Part shown: one piece after another, positions 9,458 to 18,912 of the stretch
Numbering within the stretch: the stretch's first letter is position 1
How the letters are laid out: each line of letters begins with the position of its first letter
Assembly (NCBI GenBank): GCA_001724265.1
Contig: MEDY01000072.1
Span: forward strand, 1 to 64,000
Direction of reading: 5' to 3'
Length of the DNA: 64,000 bases
Source of the DNA: Rhizaria sp. SCN 62-66
Taxonomy: Eukaryota; Rhizaria, unplaced
Program-made: the position numbers and the translations under genes
The notes under the pieces: model-generated
The model's input: only the letters and a program-made list of their open reading frames with translations
What the model was told of the DNA's origin: nothing
Database searches by the model: none

Positions 9458-12067
9458 ATGCGTGTGATGGGTTTGCTTGCCCTTCTCGGGCTCGCCGGTA
9501 CGTTTGCCATTCGGCTTTCACATCCTTTTGTCCATACTTTCGAGCCTCTGTCGACCTATGTTGGCGCTCGTGCAGGCTCCTTAGTGAGCCGACCCCATTC
9601 GAGCACCACCCCCCTTTGCCGACTTTTCCCCGCTCACTTTGCCCTGACTTCACCTTTATCTCCTCTTACGTCACGCTTTCTCTCCCTCTGTAGGTGTGAT
9701 GGTGAGTGCCGCGGCTCCTCAGCTTCTTGAGGTCGCGGTCGACCGCCAGGAGATGGCTTTCGAGCTCTCCATCAACAAGGCCATGCTTGAGGCCCAGGAC
9801 AACGTCCTCACCCAGGTTACCAAGGGTGACGTCGTCACTGATGCGCAGATTGATTCCGCGATCAAGACTGCCTTCGAGCCCATCTTCACCCAGTGTGAGT
9901 CGATCACCAACGTGAAGAAGCAGCGCGCTTGCCTCCTCCGTGTCGCGTCCAAGTCCAAGACTACCCAGAAGGGCTGCAAGGCCAAGCTGGGCAAGAAGCA
10001 CGGCAAGGGCAAGAAGCACGGCAAGGGCAAGAAGCACGGCAAGAAGGGCGAGAAGAAGGATGGCCCCAAGGACAAGGTTGCCAAGAACGCCGCCCTCGTC
10101 AAGAAGTACGAGTCCAAGTCCAAGAAGCTTCAGGCCAAGGCTCAGGAGTACGCCAAGAAGGCTACTGAGGCCGCTGCCAAGCTGAAGGCTGACGCCGCCA
10201 AGGCCACCGCGAAGATCGCCAAGACTGCTGCCAAGGCTGCCGCTGTCCCCGGCAAGGCTGCTGCCGCGCCCGCTGCTGCTGGTGCTGCTGCTCCTGCCGC
10301 TGCCGCGCCCGTTGCCGCTCCTGCTGCCCCCGCCGCTGCTGCTCCTGCTGCTGCCCCTGCCGCGCCCGCTGCTGCCCCCGCCGCCGCTGCTCCTGCTGCT
10401 GCTCCCGCCGCCGCTGCCGCGCCCGCTGCTGCTGCTGCCCCCGCTGCCGCCGCCGCGCCCGCTGCTGCCGCTGCCCCCGTTCCGGTACTTTAAGCACTCC
10501 GTTCGTCCTATCGCTGTGATGTTGATGTTGAAAGCTCCCCGCCCGCGTCCCCCGACGAGTGCAGCCCTCGCTGCCCCGCAGTCACATCCCTCGCGGTCGC
10601 CGCCCGCACTTGCACGCGCGCCCCATTTGGTGCGGTGTTTGAGTGCGCCCCGCCCCCTGCGACTGTGTCGAGAGTGCGCTGTTCACTTCCCTGGACGCGG
10701 GCTAACTGAACGAAGGAGATGGAGGAGGAGAAGATTAAGAGATGATCGTCGCTAGATTCGTTGTTTGTTCGCCTGTGAGCTGTATTGAAGTAATTTTCAT
10801 GTTTTTCGTCATCAAACCAAGAACCCGACACAAAGAAAGACGAGAGGAGCTGTTTTAGGCTCGACCATAACGACACGTTGAAGATATGTGAGTAGCGAAG
10901 TAGATTTCCAAAATTATCAAAAAGGGCGCAAGAGCTCTTGCTCTGCATTGAATGTTTACCACTGCGGCGCTGTTTTGTGCCGAGACCGCGCGGTTAGTCG
11001 CTTTTTGTTCGATTTTAGTCAGTCTTAAGGACGGCTGGGACTGTGCAAGGAGTGCTGACTGCAAATCTCGTCTGAAGACGTGCTGCTGCTGTGAGGATGT
11101 TTCATGCAGAGCCAATAGAGCTCCTTTTTCCTTTTTCATAGTTTCTACACTCAACTTTCGCTCGCATTTCTTCTCGCGTGCCTCTCGTCCCTTGTGTCGG
11201 CCGTTTTGTGCCGATTTCAGCCACGTCTGGACATTCCAGAATCCCGACCCTCTGCTCTCTCCTCCTCGACATCCCCTTCGTTCAAGCTTTCACATCTAAA
11301 TCATTTTGCTCCTATGTTACTATTCTATATTACTCCCTACGCTCTCCTAACCCGTTTCTGTTTCCTTTTTCCGTTTTTCTTTTGCCTTCTTTTCCTCTTT
11401 CCATCAGGCCGCTGCCCCCGCCGCTGCCTTCCTCGAGCTCGAGGCCGAATTTTCCGACGTCGACGCCGCGCTCTCCGACGCCTTCGAGCTTTCCCGCGAC
11501 TCGATCGCCGTGTTCCTCGAGGAGTCGCTTGAGCTTGAGCCGCACGTGGCTGCCGAGACCCACCTCGCGTCACTCGAGCTGAACCACGTCGACCTCGCCG
11601 CGCTCGACGCCGACCTCAACCTCGACCTCGAGGACGTCGACACCCTCGTCTCGCGCTCCGAGCAGGCCGCCACCTCAGCCTCGCTCCTCGAGACCGGCAC
11701 CGAGGCTGACGCTGAGGCTGAGGCCGAGGCTGAGACCGAGACCGAGACTGAGACTGAGGCTGAGGCTGAGACTGAGGTCGATGCTGTCGCCGAGGTCGAG
11801 GCCGAGATGGCCGCCGCGGCCGCCGTCGACATCGGCGCCGCCGCCGAGGCCGATGAGGAGATGTCCGTGCTGGACCTCGAGGCCCACGCGCGCGCTGAGA
11901 CGGCCCGCACCTTCTCCGCCATCGAGTCCGCCGAGGAGGTCCGCGCCCGCACCGGCCAGGAGTCGGAGGCCGCGCTCGTCGCCGCCGCCGAGGCCGAGAT
12001 GCAGCGCGACTTCTCCTCCGCCGAGCGCGACGTGCTCGACCTTTCCGACGTCGCCGACATCCTCTAA
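9458..12067 (+). CDS. Secreted protein with Lys-rich, Ala/Pro hinge and acidic halves
   Basis: Proposed exons 9458-9497, 9694-10484 and 11408-12067, 496 aa. Exon 1 plus exon 2 encode a signal peptide (MRVMGLLALLGLAGVMVSA), then a domain of about 85 aa with two Cys, a strongly basic stretch with repeated GKKHGK units, a helical Ala/Lys region and a long Ala-Pro hinge. The first junction uses GTACGT and TAG. The second (GTACTT at 10485, CAG before 11408) is inferred: it keeps phase 0 and carries the Ala-Pro repeat straight into the acidic part, whose frame has no start of its own near its 5' end. That part holds alternating Glu-Ala and Glu-Thr runs from a GAGGCT/GAGACC tandem near 11700-11790. 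If the 923-nt intron is kept, translation stops at 10493 after 279 aa. The alternative is two separate genes. No family is recognised. Confidence 0.55.
11700..11790 (+). repeat. Degenerate hexamer repeat (GAGGCT/GAGACC type) inside the acidic domain
   Basis: Tandem hexamers reading Glu-Ala and Glu-Thr dipeptides in the secreted protein. The repeat is coding and explains the alternating acidic sequence. Confidence 0.75.
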
Positions 12068-12641
12068 GCGTTAAGCGAGGAGACAACTGTCGCGTGGCTT
12101 AGCTGAGAGACTGTGGAAGAGGCGTGGCTGGCTCTGTGTGTGTGTGTGTGTGCTGAGACTAGGCAGCCATGAATCTGTGTCAAAATATTGTGTGGTGGGA
12201 TAAGGGCGGACGTATGGTGCGTTCTTGGTGGTTGGTTCAAATTTGCTGACCGCTACTGTGCAGTAATACACTGATTAGTTACTACTTTTGTTTGTTTTTC
12301 GACTCTCGAAGCTGACTGTGGGATGAGGCTCTGATTGCAGGCCGACCTAGAACAAGAACTTTGCTGTCGAGGTGTTATGTAATAACATGCGGTTGAAATA
12401 TAATATAGTATTCCCACTGTTATGTTTGATCGTGAAATTATACTTCATTTGACGATCATGGCCACGAGGTATTTGGTTGCGCCGTTCCAACTTCGCGTTG
12501 TCCTGATTGAGTCAAGCCAAAGTCACCAAATGTGTTTGAAGCTTACCATAAGGTTATTTGTTCCATGTCTTCTTGCAATTTAATAATGTTAGATTTATTA
12601 TATCACCCGGAGATTCGCGATCACTCTATAAGACGCTGAAA
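12068..12641. other. Intergenic region with a TG microsatellite
   Basis: AT-rich spacer between two plus-strand genes. A (TG)n run of about 18 bases lies at 12135-12152. Nothing else is recognised; the part just before 12642 should hold the GatC promoter and leader. Confidence 0.55.
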
Positions 12642-13592
12642 ATGTTCCGCTTTGGCCATGCCAAGGCACTGGTGCGGAGTGTCAGCCACCGTTCTGCCGT
12701 CCCGCGCTGCGCCATTTCCCAGACCGCTGCATCTGCGGTCTCTGCCACTGCTGTCACCGCGCGCACGTTTTCCTCGTCTTCAGGCTTCGTTTCATCTCCC
12801 GATGTTCGTCCCTACACCGGTCTCGCCGAGCTGACGTCGAGCCCCGTCTCCCTCCGCGCCTTCGTCGGCGCTGATTCTCAGTCCGCCCCTGCCGACTCTC
12901 AGTCGCAGTCGATGGCGCAGCTGTCCGAGGCCGAGATCGCGCGGCTCAGCGCGCTGTCGTACCTTGCGCCGCCCGACTCTCCCGCCGCGCTGGCCGCCGC
13001 GCAGGCTTCGCTGTCGGGTCTCGTGTCCTGGCTCGCCCGCCTGCCCGAGCTCGAGCAGCGCTGCACCGTTCCCGTCCCCGTCACCGGCGCCGCTACCGTC
13101 ACCGGTGGTCAGTCCCAGTCCGGCTTGCCGACCGCGGACTCCGCCGCTGCGGCGCAGCTGGAGCACCCGCTGTCGCCGCTGCCACTGCTGGCGCGTTCGC
13201 TGGGGCTCTCCATGGCGCTCGCCGCGCCCGCCGCGCCCGCGCTGCCCTTAACCATCCTCGCCACCCCCACCGTCACAGCGCACTGCGCTAGCGCCCTCGC
13301 CAGCGCCAGCACCAGCGCCAGTGCGAGTGCGAGTGGGTCGGCGGGCGATGCGGAAGCCGTGGAGGGCGTGCGGGCCGCGCCGGGGTCCCTGCTGCGCCTG
13401 CGTGCCGACATCGTCGGTGAGGGCGCTGGGCTAGGCTCCTCTGCGACTGCCGCTGCGGCTGAGTCGAGCTCGGCGGCTGCGGCGGCGGCGGCGGCGGAGG
13501 CCACGGCGGCGGCGCGCGCGCTGGTTGGCATGGGTGCCCACTCAGACCGCGGTTACTACACTGTGCCTGCGGCGGACGCGGACGAGGAGTGA
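12642..13592 (+). CDS. GatC-like subunit of mitochondrial glutamyl-tRNA(Gln) amidotransferase
   Basis: Single exon, 316 aa from the ATG at 12642. The frame extends further up, but the codons there are AT-rich and upstream of a good Met. Residues 1-50 are basic, Ser/Ala-rich and free of acidic residues, a typical mitochondrial presequence. The GatC core starts at about 92 with LSEAEIARLSALSYL and a helical stretch to LARLPEL. The conserved LRxDxV element appears as LRLRADIV near 258 and the C-terminal VP element as YYTVP near 307. GatC is the small subunit that stabilises GatA-GatB, which converts Glu-tRNA(Gln) to Gln-tRNA(Gln). Normal GatC is 95-150 aa; here an Ala/Ser-rich insert separates the two conserved ends. 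The assignment rests on short motifs and their order. Confidence 0.6.
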   Translation: MFRFGHAKALVRSVSHRSAVPRCAISQTAASAVSATAVTARTFSSSSGFVSSPDVRPYTGLAELTSSPVSLRAFVGADSQSAPADSQSQSMAQLSEAEIARLSALSYLAPPDSPAALAAAQASLSGLVSWLARLPELEQRCTVPVPVTGAATVTGGQSQSGLPTADSAAAAQLEHPLSPLPLLARSLGLSMALAAPAAPALPLTILATPTVTAHCASALASASTSASASASGSAGDAEAVEGVRAAPGSLLRLRADIVGEGAGLGSSATAAAAESSSAAAAAAAAEATAAARALVGMGAHSDRGYYTVPAADADEE

Positions 13593-14264
13593 ACTCGTCA
13601 AATGAGTAAGCTCAGTTGATCAACAAGCAGGATCAGAGACCGGCAGTTAGCTCGAGCGTGCCTTGGATTTAAAGTGAAGTATATGTGGGAGATAACAGTT
13701 TTTAGCACATGCTGAGCGCTGCTGTGGTTGTTAAAGGGCCACACGTTTATTTAAGCTACAAAGAGTGGACCAAGCGAGTAATACACAAGAGTAATTTTGA
13801 TGACTAATTTTGATGACCATAATGCAAATCAGAGTGGAAGTGCGTGTATTGCGGGATAAATGGGGAAGTGAAGTCATAATTACGAGTAGTGGATGCGCGA
13901 GCACAGAGCGCGAGCAGTAGAGGGAGACCGAATAAGCGAGATATGGGGACGCACTGTGTTAAGAGTATACAGTCGTTCCGTGCAATGTCAACCAGTCTCG
14001 CAATGAACATGTTTAAAAGCTCTGTTGCGGCGTCGCCTTACAAAGCGCGCCATGCAGTGCGCGGCCTGGGGACACGCAGCTCCGTGAGGTACACACCGTT
14101 CGCGTATACAGAGTCACACACAGCCAGCTCACACGTCTTGAAAGGGCCGTTACACTTTTGCGCAACAAGTCCATAAAACGAACACAAACAAGGTGGATAC
14201 AAACAGAGAGTTAGGTGGTGAAGCGCAAACACAAGGCACTGCGCTTGGTCACAGTGCGTGGCGC
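13593..14264. other. Convergent intergenic region, nothing recognised
   Basis: Spacer between the 3' ends of the GatC-like gene (+) and the EEF1AKMT1-like gene (-). It must hold both 3' untranslated regions. Short open frames here (for example 13889-14176) lack coding character. Confidence 0.55.
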
Positions 14265-14972
14265 TCAGTCGTCGTACCAGCCGTCGAGGCCCTTGGCGTC
14301 GTAGTTGGTGAAGCAGCTGAACTCGTTCTGGAGATTACTCGCGTGTTCGGGGTGGAAGCGGCACTCGCGCCAGCCGGCGTGCGCGCGGACCGACTCGGCC
14401 ATGACGGCGCCTGAGTTGTAGCACATCGGCGTCGTCTCGGGGTCGCGCGCGAGGATGCGCATCGACTCGATCGTGAGGCGCATCGTGTTATCGTCCAGGT
14501 ACGGCGGGTCCGCCATGACGTAGTCGAACGAGCCGCGGAGCTCCTCGGGGATGCGCTCGGGATGGTTGAAGTCGAAGTAGCAGAAGAGGTCGCCGTACGT
14601 GTCGCCAAAGCGGCGGTCGTACTCGAAGACCATCGCCTCAGTCTCCCCGTCGTCGCCCGCAGCCTCGAGCTGCTCGCGCGCAGCCACGAATGCACTGGGA
14701 CAAGAGACGAACGCGACGCGCTTGAGGCCCGAGAGCGAGGCCGCCTGGCCGCCGATCGACAGCGCCTCCTGGGCAAGGCGCGTCGCGGTGGGCTTCGAGT
14801 ACCAGAACTGGGACATGCCGAAAAGCTCGCCGACCTTGTTGGAGCATTCACGCGAGTGCTCGGTGGCGCCAGCGTCCAGGTCGCGGGTCGTCTGCGTCAC
14901 AGACTTGTTCATGTGCTCCAGGATGGCAGCGCGGGCAGCCGGGCTAAGCATGGAAAGACGGGAAGTGTCCAT
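14265..14972 (-). CDS. EEF1A lysine methyltransferase 1-like (Efm5/N6AMT2 family)
   Basis: Single exon, 235 aa, close to the usual 210-250 aa. The start at 14972 (MDTSRLSMLSPAARAAIL) matches the family's N-terminal helix; the frame stays open further up, but in AT-rich sequence. Diagnostic blocks are FGMSQFWYS near 80, FEYDRRFGDTYGD near 138, and the catalytic DPPYLDDNT near 175, the [DN]PPY motif of amino-methyltransferases. The C-terminal NLQNEFSCFTNYD block is also conserved. Members use S-adenosylmethionine to methylate a lysine of translation elongation factor eEF1A. It lies 0.8 kb upstream of nothing related; the next gene on the same strand is CHMP1. Confidence 0.9.
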   Translation of the reverse strand: MDTSRLSMLSPAARAAILEHMNKSVTQTTRDLDAGATEHSRECSNKVGELFGMSQFWYSKPTATRLAQEALSIGGQAASLSGLKRVAFVSCPSAFVAAREQLEAAGDDGETEAMVFEYDRRFGDTYGDLFCYFDFNHPERIPEELRGSFDYVMADPPYLDDNTMRLTIESMRILARDPETTPMCYNSGAVMAESVRAHAGWRECRFHPEHASNLQNEFSCFTNYDAKGLDGWYDD

Positions 14973-15744
14973 GGGGTTCTGTTGGTGTCGGTCAATGTGG
15001 GGTGGGAAGCAAGTAAAATGGGGTAAAGGTGAAGCCGAAGTCGGGAACGAGGCAATGCAGAGGTCAGGAGTCGAAGGACTACAAAAAACAGATATATTCG
15101 TCAGGAAGGCGTCGTAACAGTGGACTTGGAGATATTTGAGCATACGAACACATATCATAGGCATACAATACGCCAACGCCATATTTCAGGCACCTTATAA
15201 CGGAGACGAACATGAAACAATTTTGATTTGAGCCGACCTCCCGACCATCGGCCCGATCGCAACAAAAAAGTGCATTTCAGGTCCTCCTTTCGGACCGAAA
15301 AAAGACCTCCGAAAGAACCGATTTGCATGCATATCAGGACATAAATAAGCACATGTAAGGTTTGGTACATGATATATTGCCAGCTTTAAGTAGTTGCAGC
15401 TCTCATTTTGTATTTTGCATTCGCACTGTGATATCTATCCCGAAATAACTTGTCGCAGCCACGCTCTGTTGCATCTTCTTTGGTTATAATCCACTGATCA
15501 TTATCTATACGTATCAAAACAAACAATTCCACTGCGACATAAACTCATAAACAGCATACTATCGTTCAAGAACGCTCTATACGCGCGTTTTGTCGTGCAA
15601 AAATGGTACACTTTAACTCGTCATGTGTACGAGCCAACTCGTCAGTCACAATCTTGTGGACAGAGACCACGGCTTTTATGCACAATGCAGCCAACAGTAA
15701 ATAAACTGCTCGGCCACATCGCCAATGCCATCATTGCGCCCCGC
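14973..15744. other. Intergenic region between two minus-strand genes
   Basis: It holds the promoter and 5' leader of the EEF1AKMT1-like gene (14973 upward) and the 3' flank of CHMP1. Bases from about 15180 to 15740 are AT-rich. A small inverted repeat GGTCC...GGACC lies near 15280-15296. No gene is seen. Confidence 0.5.
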
Positions 15745-16734
15745 TTAGAGCCCCTGGAGCCTGCGGAGACGCGCCTCGATGTCGTTGTCGATATTGCCAC
15801 CGCCACCGCCGCCGCTGCCGCCGCTCGCGCCGCCGCCGCCGCCGCCAGAGCCACCGGAGCCGGAGCCGCCATCCTTACCGTCCTTGCCATCCTTGCCGTC
15901 CTTGTCGTCGTCGCCCTTCTTCTTGGTGTTGGTGGCGCCCACGGTCACGGCCTCCTTCTTACCGTCGGTCTCGGCCGCCGCGGTCTGCGACACGGCGGCC
16001 TTCTTGCGCGCGACGCCCGTGCCGTCGAACTGGACCTCAACCTCGAGCCCGTGCTCGTCGGCCACCTGCTGCATGAGCCCCTCAACCTCGGTCTCCGGCG
16101 TCGCCATCGCCATGGAGGACGCCATCGAACTCTCCATGCCCTTGCACGCGATGTCCAGGTCCTCGAACTGCTGCTCGAACTGATCCATCACGCTCGTGAG
16201 CTTCACGACGTCGAGCGAGTCCTTCATGATGCTGTTCATGCTTGACACCACGCCCGCCATCGACTTGCTCACATTCTTCATCCGGATCGCGTTCTCCACG
16301 CGCTGGTGCACCGCAGACAGTCGCGACGACAGCCGCAAATAAGACAGCGCCTGGTTCTTCTCGCGGATCGCAGTCTCGGCGAAGATGCGCGCGCCGTCCA
16401 TGTTGCCCTTCTCCATCGCCGTCTTGCACTGGGCCTTAGCGCGCGTCGCGTTCTCGGTGCACTTGGACGACTGGCGGTTCAGCTGCTTCGCCATGAACTG
16501 CGATCGCGGCGAATCGCGGCACAGCAAAGTAAACACAGACACACATGCACAAAGAAAAGATAGAAAGAGAGAATGACAGTCAGTGAGGTAAGAGTGCGTC
16601 ATCGATGAGATAGATGTCGACATGTTGTGAGTCGACATGTTGTGAAAGAGGGAGAGTTGAGCTTTGAAGCCTTGTGCCAGTGAACGTACCTTGAGGTTGA
16701 AGGCATGGTCCTCAATAGACTGACCGGAGCCCAT
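15745..16734 (-). CDS. ESCRT-III protein CHMP1/Did2-like
   Basis: Two exons on the minus strand: 16734-16690 and 16497-15745, 265 aa; the intron starts GTACGT and ends CAG. Exon 1 encodes MGSGQSIEDHAFNLK and joins in frame to FMAKQLNRQSSK, matching the CHMP1 N-terminal helix. The helical core follows, with the conserved ETAIREKNQALSYLRLSSRL region, SVMDQFEQQFEDLD, and the VEGLMQQVADEHGLEV block. The C-terminus DIEARLRRLQGL is a MIM1 motif that binds MIT domains such as that of Vps4. CHMP1 acts late in ESCRT-III filament assembly at endosomes and the midbody. Human CHMP1 is about 196 aa; the extra length is a Lys/Asp then Gly/Ser-rich linker just before the MIM1 helix. The first residues fit an N-myristoylation signal, which is not typical of CHMP1. 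Confidence 0.9.
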   Translation of the reverse strand: MGSGQSIEDHAFNLKVRSLAQGFKAQLSLFHNMSTHNMSTSISSMTHSYLTDCHSLFLSFLCACVSVFTLLCRDSPRSQFMAKQLNRQSSKCTENATRAKAQCKTAMEKGNMDGARIFAETAIREKNQALSYLRLSSRLSAVHQRVENAIRMKNVSKSMAGVVSSMNSIMKDSLDVVKLTSVMDQFEQQFEDLDIACKGMESSMASSMAMATPETEVEGLMQQVADEHGLEVEVQFDGTGVARKKAAVSQTAAAETDGKKEAVTVGATNTKKKGDDDKDGKDGKDGKDGGSGSGGSGGGGGGASGGSGGGGGGNIDNDIEARLRRLQGL

Positions 16735-17359
16735 GATGTGATAGTGTAGTCGAAGCTGGGAAGCTGAACGAGGTGCTGAGCCGTGGGTTTGCTGTCTTCT
16801 GTGGATGCTTCAAGCAACGATGGGTGCTAGAGGGTGCTAGAAGGATGAATTTCAAGATACAAGTGGGAATTTGGAGTATGTGGTGAGTGGTTTTACAAAG
16901 GACATTAACATTAATGCGTGGATCCACTAACAAAATCTTCTGGAAGGTCACAGAAGCCTTGTAATATGAAAGTGTGAGTGCAGATCGAGGCGATGCTCCA
17001 AGTCGTCGAGAAGCTCCGACAAAAAGTCGCGAAATGCAGCGTAGTTGAGAGATGAGAGTGTTTAACAAAGTAAACAAATGCATGATCCCAAGTAAATCCA
17101 CATGGAGCGACAGACTTGCGAGTGACGGTCAGGTTGCCGAGATACGTAGCAAAACTCTATGCCACCTCAAATCATTCTGGGCTTGAGTTTGGAGCGTGTA
17201 CCAATCAAACAAGAGGAGAGCAGACTGGTTTTTCGTGTCCAGCATAACCAAATAATTACTCGCATCTATGAATGTAACATATTATGTATGCAAAGGTATG
17301 TTAGGACTAGGTAGGCAATAATTTCATTGAGACGCGCGTATTAACCACATTCAAGCCAC
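16735..17359. other. Intergenic region, CHMP1 promoter side and NCBP2 3' flank
   Basis: AT-rich spacer between two minus-strand genes. No gene, RNA or repeat is recognised. Confidence 0.5.
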
Positions 17360-18508
17360 TTATGGCGAGCGGCTACGACTGCGGCTGCGGCTACGGCTGC
17401 GGCTACGGGACCGCGACAGCGACCGCGCACGCTTGCGCGACGCCGCCGGCGCCTCCCCCGCCGCGCCTGTCCCGTCGACGCCGCCGTCGTACGCCCCGGT
17501 CCCACCGCCCGCGCCGGCGGCGGCGGCGGCGGCAGCGGCGGCGGCGGCGGCAGCGGGGTTGGTGACTGCCCCGAGCATCGCGGCGGCCTGGAACGGCAGC
17601 GCACCCGGAAGCAGCCCGGCGCCGGGGGCGAGCCCGCCCAGGGCGCCCGCGGCGGCGAGCTGCGCGACCTCGTGCTGCTTGCGCTGGCTCCACCCGCCGC
17701 GTTCGCGGTCGAAGTTCTCGCGGTGGTCGTCGCGCACCTGCAGATGAAATGTAACGAATATAGGGGCATATAGCGCAAATAAATAATAAGATTTACAAAC
17801 GAACTCAATGAAGACACACGGAAAACACACATTATAAACACTTTTGTGCGAATTAGTTTGATAAGACTTCAATGGGTGTCATATATCTGGTCGCATGTAG
17901 ATTCGCAATATTGAGAAGTTCGCTATAAAGTGAGTCGTACCTGTCCACCGGTGCGGCCCTTGCCGAACTCGCGTCCGCTCTCAAACCCGGGGTCGAGGTC
18001 AACACGGATGTTGCGCCCATCAAGCTTGGCGCCCGAGAGCGTCTCGACCGCCGCCACAGCGCCAGCGTGAGCGACGAACTCGACGAAGCAGAAGCCACAC
18101 GGAGTCTTTTCCAGACGGTTCAGGCCCTGCGCAAACAAACACGAAACAAAACGATAAGTCGGAGACACGTTAGGCCAGCTCATTATAGTGCACCTAAAAC
18201 AGTTGCATGAAACAGCATATCGATTGAGTGTGAGCTCAGGAGGATTGAGGGGGACGTACCATGATGATGCGCTTGACGGGGCCAGCGATTGAGAAGAAAG
18301 CGAGGATCTGCACCTCCGTAGTTGCGAAGCCGAGGTTACCAACGTAGACTGTGGTAGACACTGAGAGGTTGTGCATCATTTTGGTCCATTCTTCGGGGGA
18401 GTTGAAGCCCTGGCGAGCGACGAGGTAGGGGCTGATACTGTCGAACTTGCTGTCGTTGGCGGGCGCCGAGGTCGACTTGACGAACAGACTGACAGCACTC
18501 CCAGACAT
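17360..18508 (-). CDS. NCBP2: Nuclear cap-binding protein subunit 2 (CBP20) with RS tail
   Basis: Three exons on the minus strand: 18508-18260, 18126-17941 and 17737-17360, 270 aa. Both introns are phase 0 and start GTACGT and GTACGA. The RRM has RNP2 as VYVGNLGF and RNP1 as CGFCFVEF, and the whole family signature GREFGKGRTGGQVRDDHRENFD follows; the aromatic and charged residues that sandwich the m7G cap are kept. With CBP80, CBP20 binds the 5' cap of nuclear transcripts and links capping to splicing and export. Human CBP20 has 156 aa. The extra 110 residues here are an Ala/Gly/Pro-rich stretch and a KRARS element followed by an Arg-Ser dipeptide tail. RS tails are usual in SR splicing factors, not in CBP20. 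Confidence 0.95.
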
Positions 18509-18912
18509 AGTGGCTTATATAATTGAAGTCACGAGTCGTTTACTAAGGATTGTTTCCCAAAAGCGTCGGATTAAACTATTTGGCGATCAATCGAGGAAGG
18601 TATGGCCACGCTTTGATCAAACCGTTGGGCGCTTCTTCATGCATGGCATCAGTCGGGGTCGCAAAAATCGCGCCCCGCCAGCCAGCTTGTTTGTTTGCGA
18701 GCGACGTCGGCTGCGTTCATGTTATCTTCACCTACTCCCGTGTACCGTCTGCCAAATCACATCTGAACACCATATACTTATAATATGTTTACGAGCACGC
18801 ATGTTAATTAAATTACATATCTAATCGCGACAAACATCAATTCGCTGTCGTTCTTGGAGTCTCTAAGTGTGCACGCTCTCCTTGGATCACCACTCCTTTT
18901 TGTTGTTTCAGC
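18509..18912. promoter_or_regulatory. Bidirectional promoter region of NCBP2 and the GPI-type surface protein gene
   Basis: Only about 400 bases separate the two divergent start codons, so both promoters must lie here. I see no clear TATA box or shared motif. Confidence 0.5.

Noticed and set aside
10952-11299. A 115-codon plus-strand open frame as a first exon or separate gene
   Set aside because: It ends in frame before the acidic exon, has no good donor site and shows no coding-type composition.
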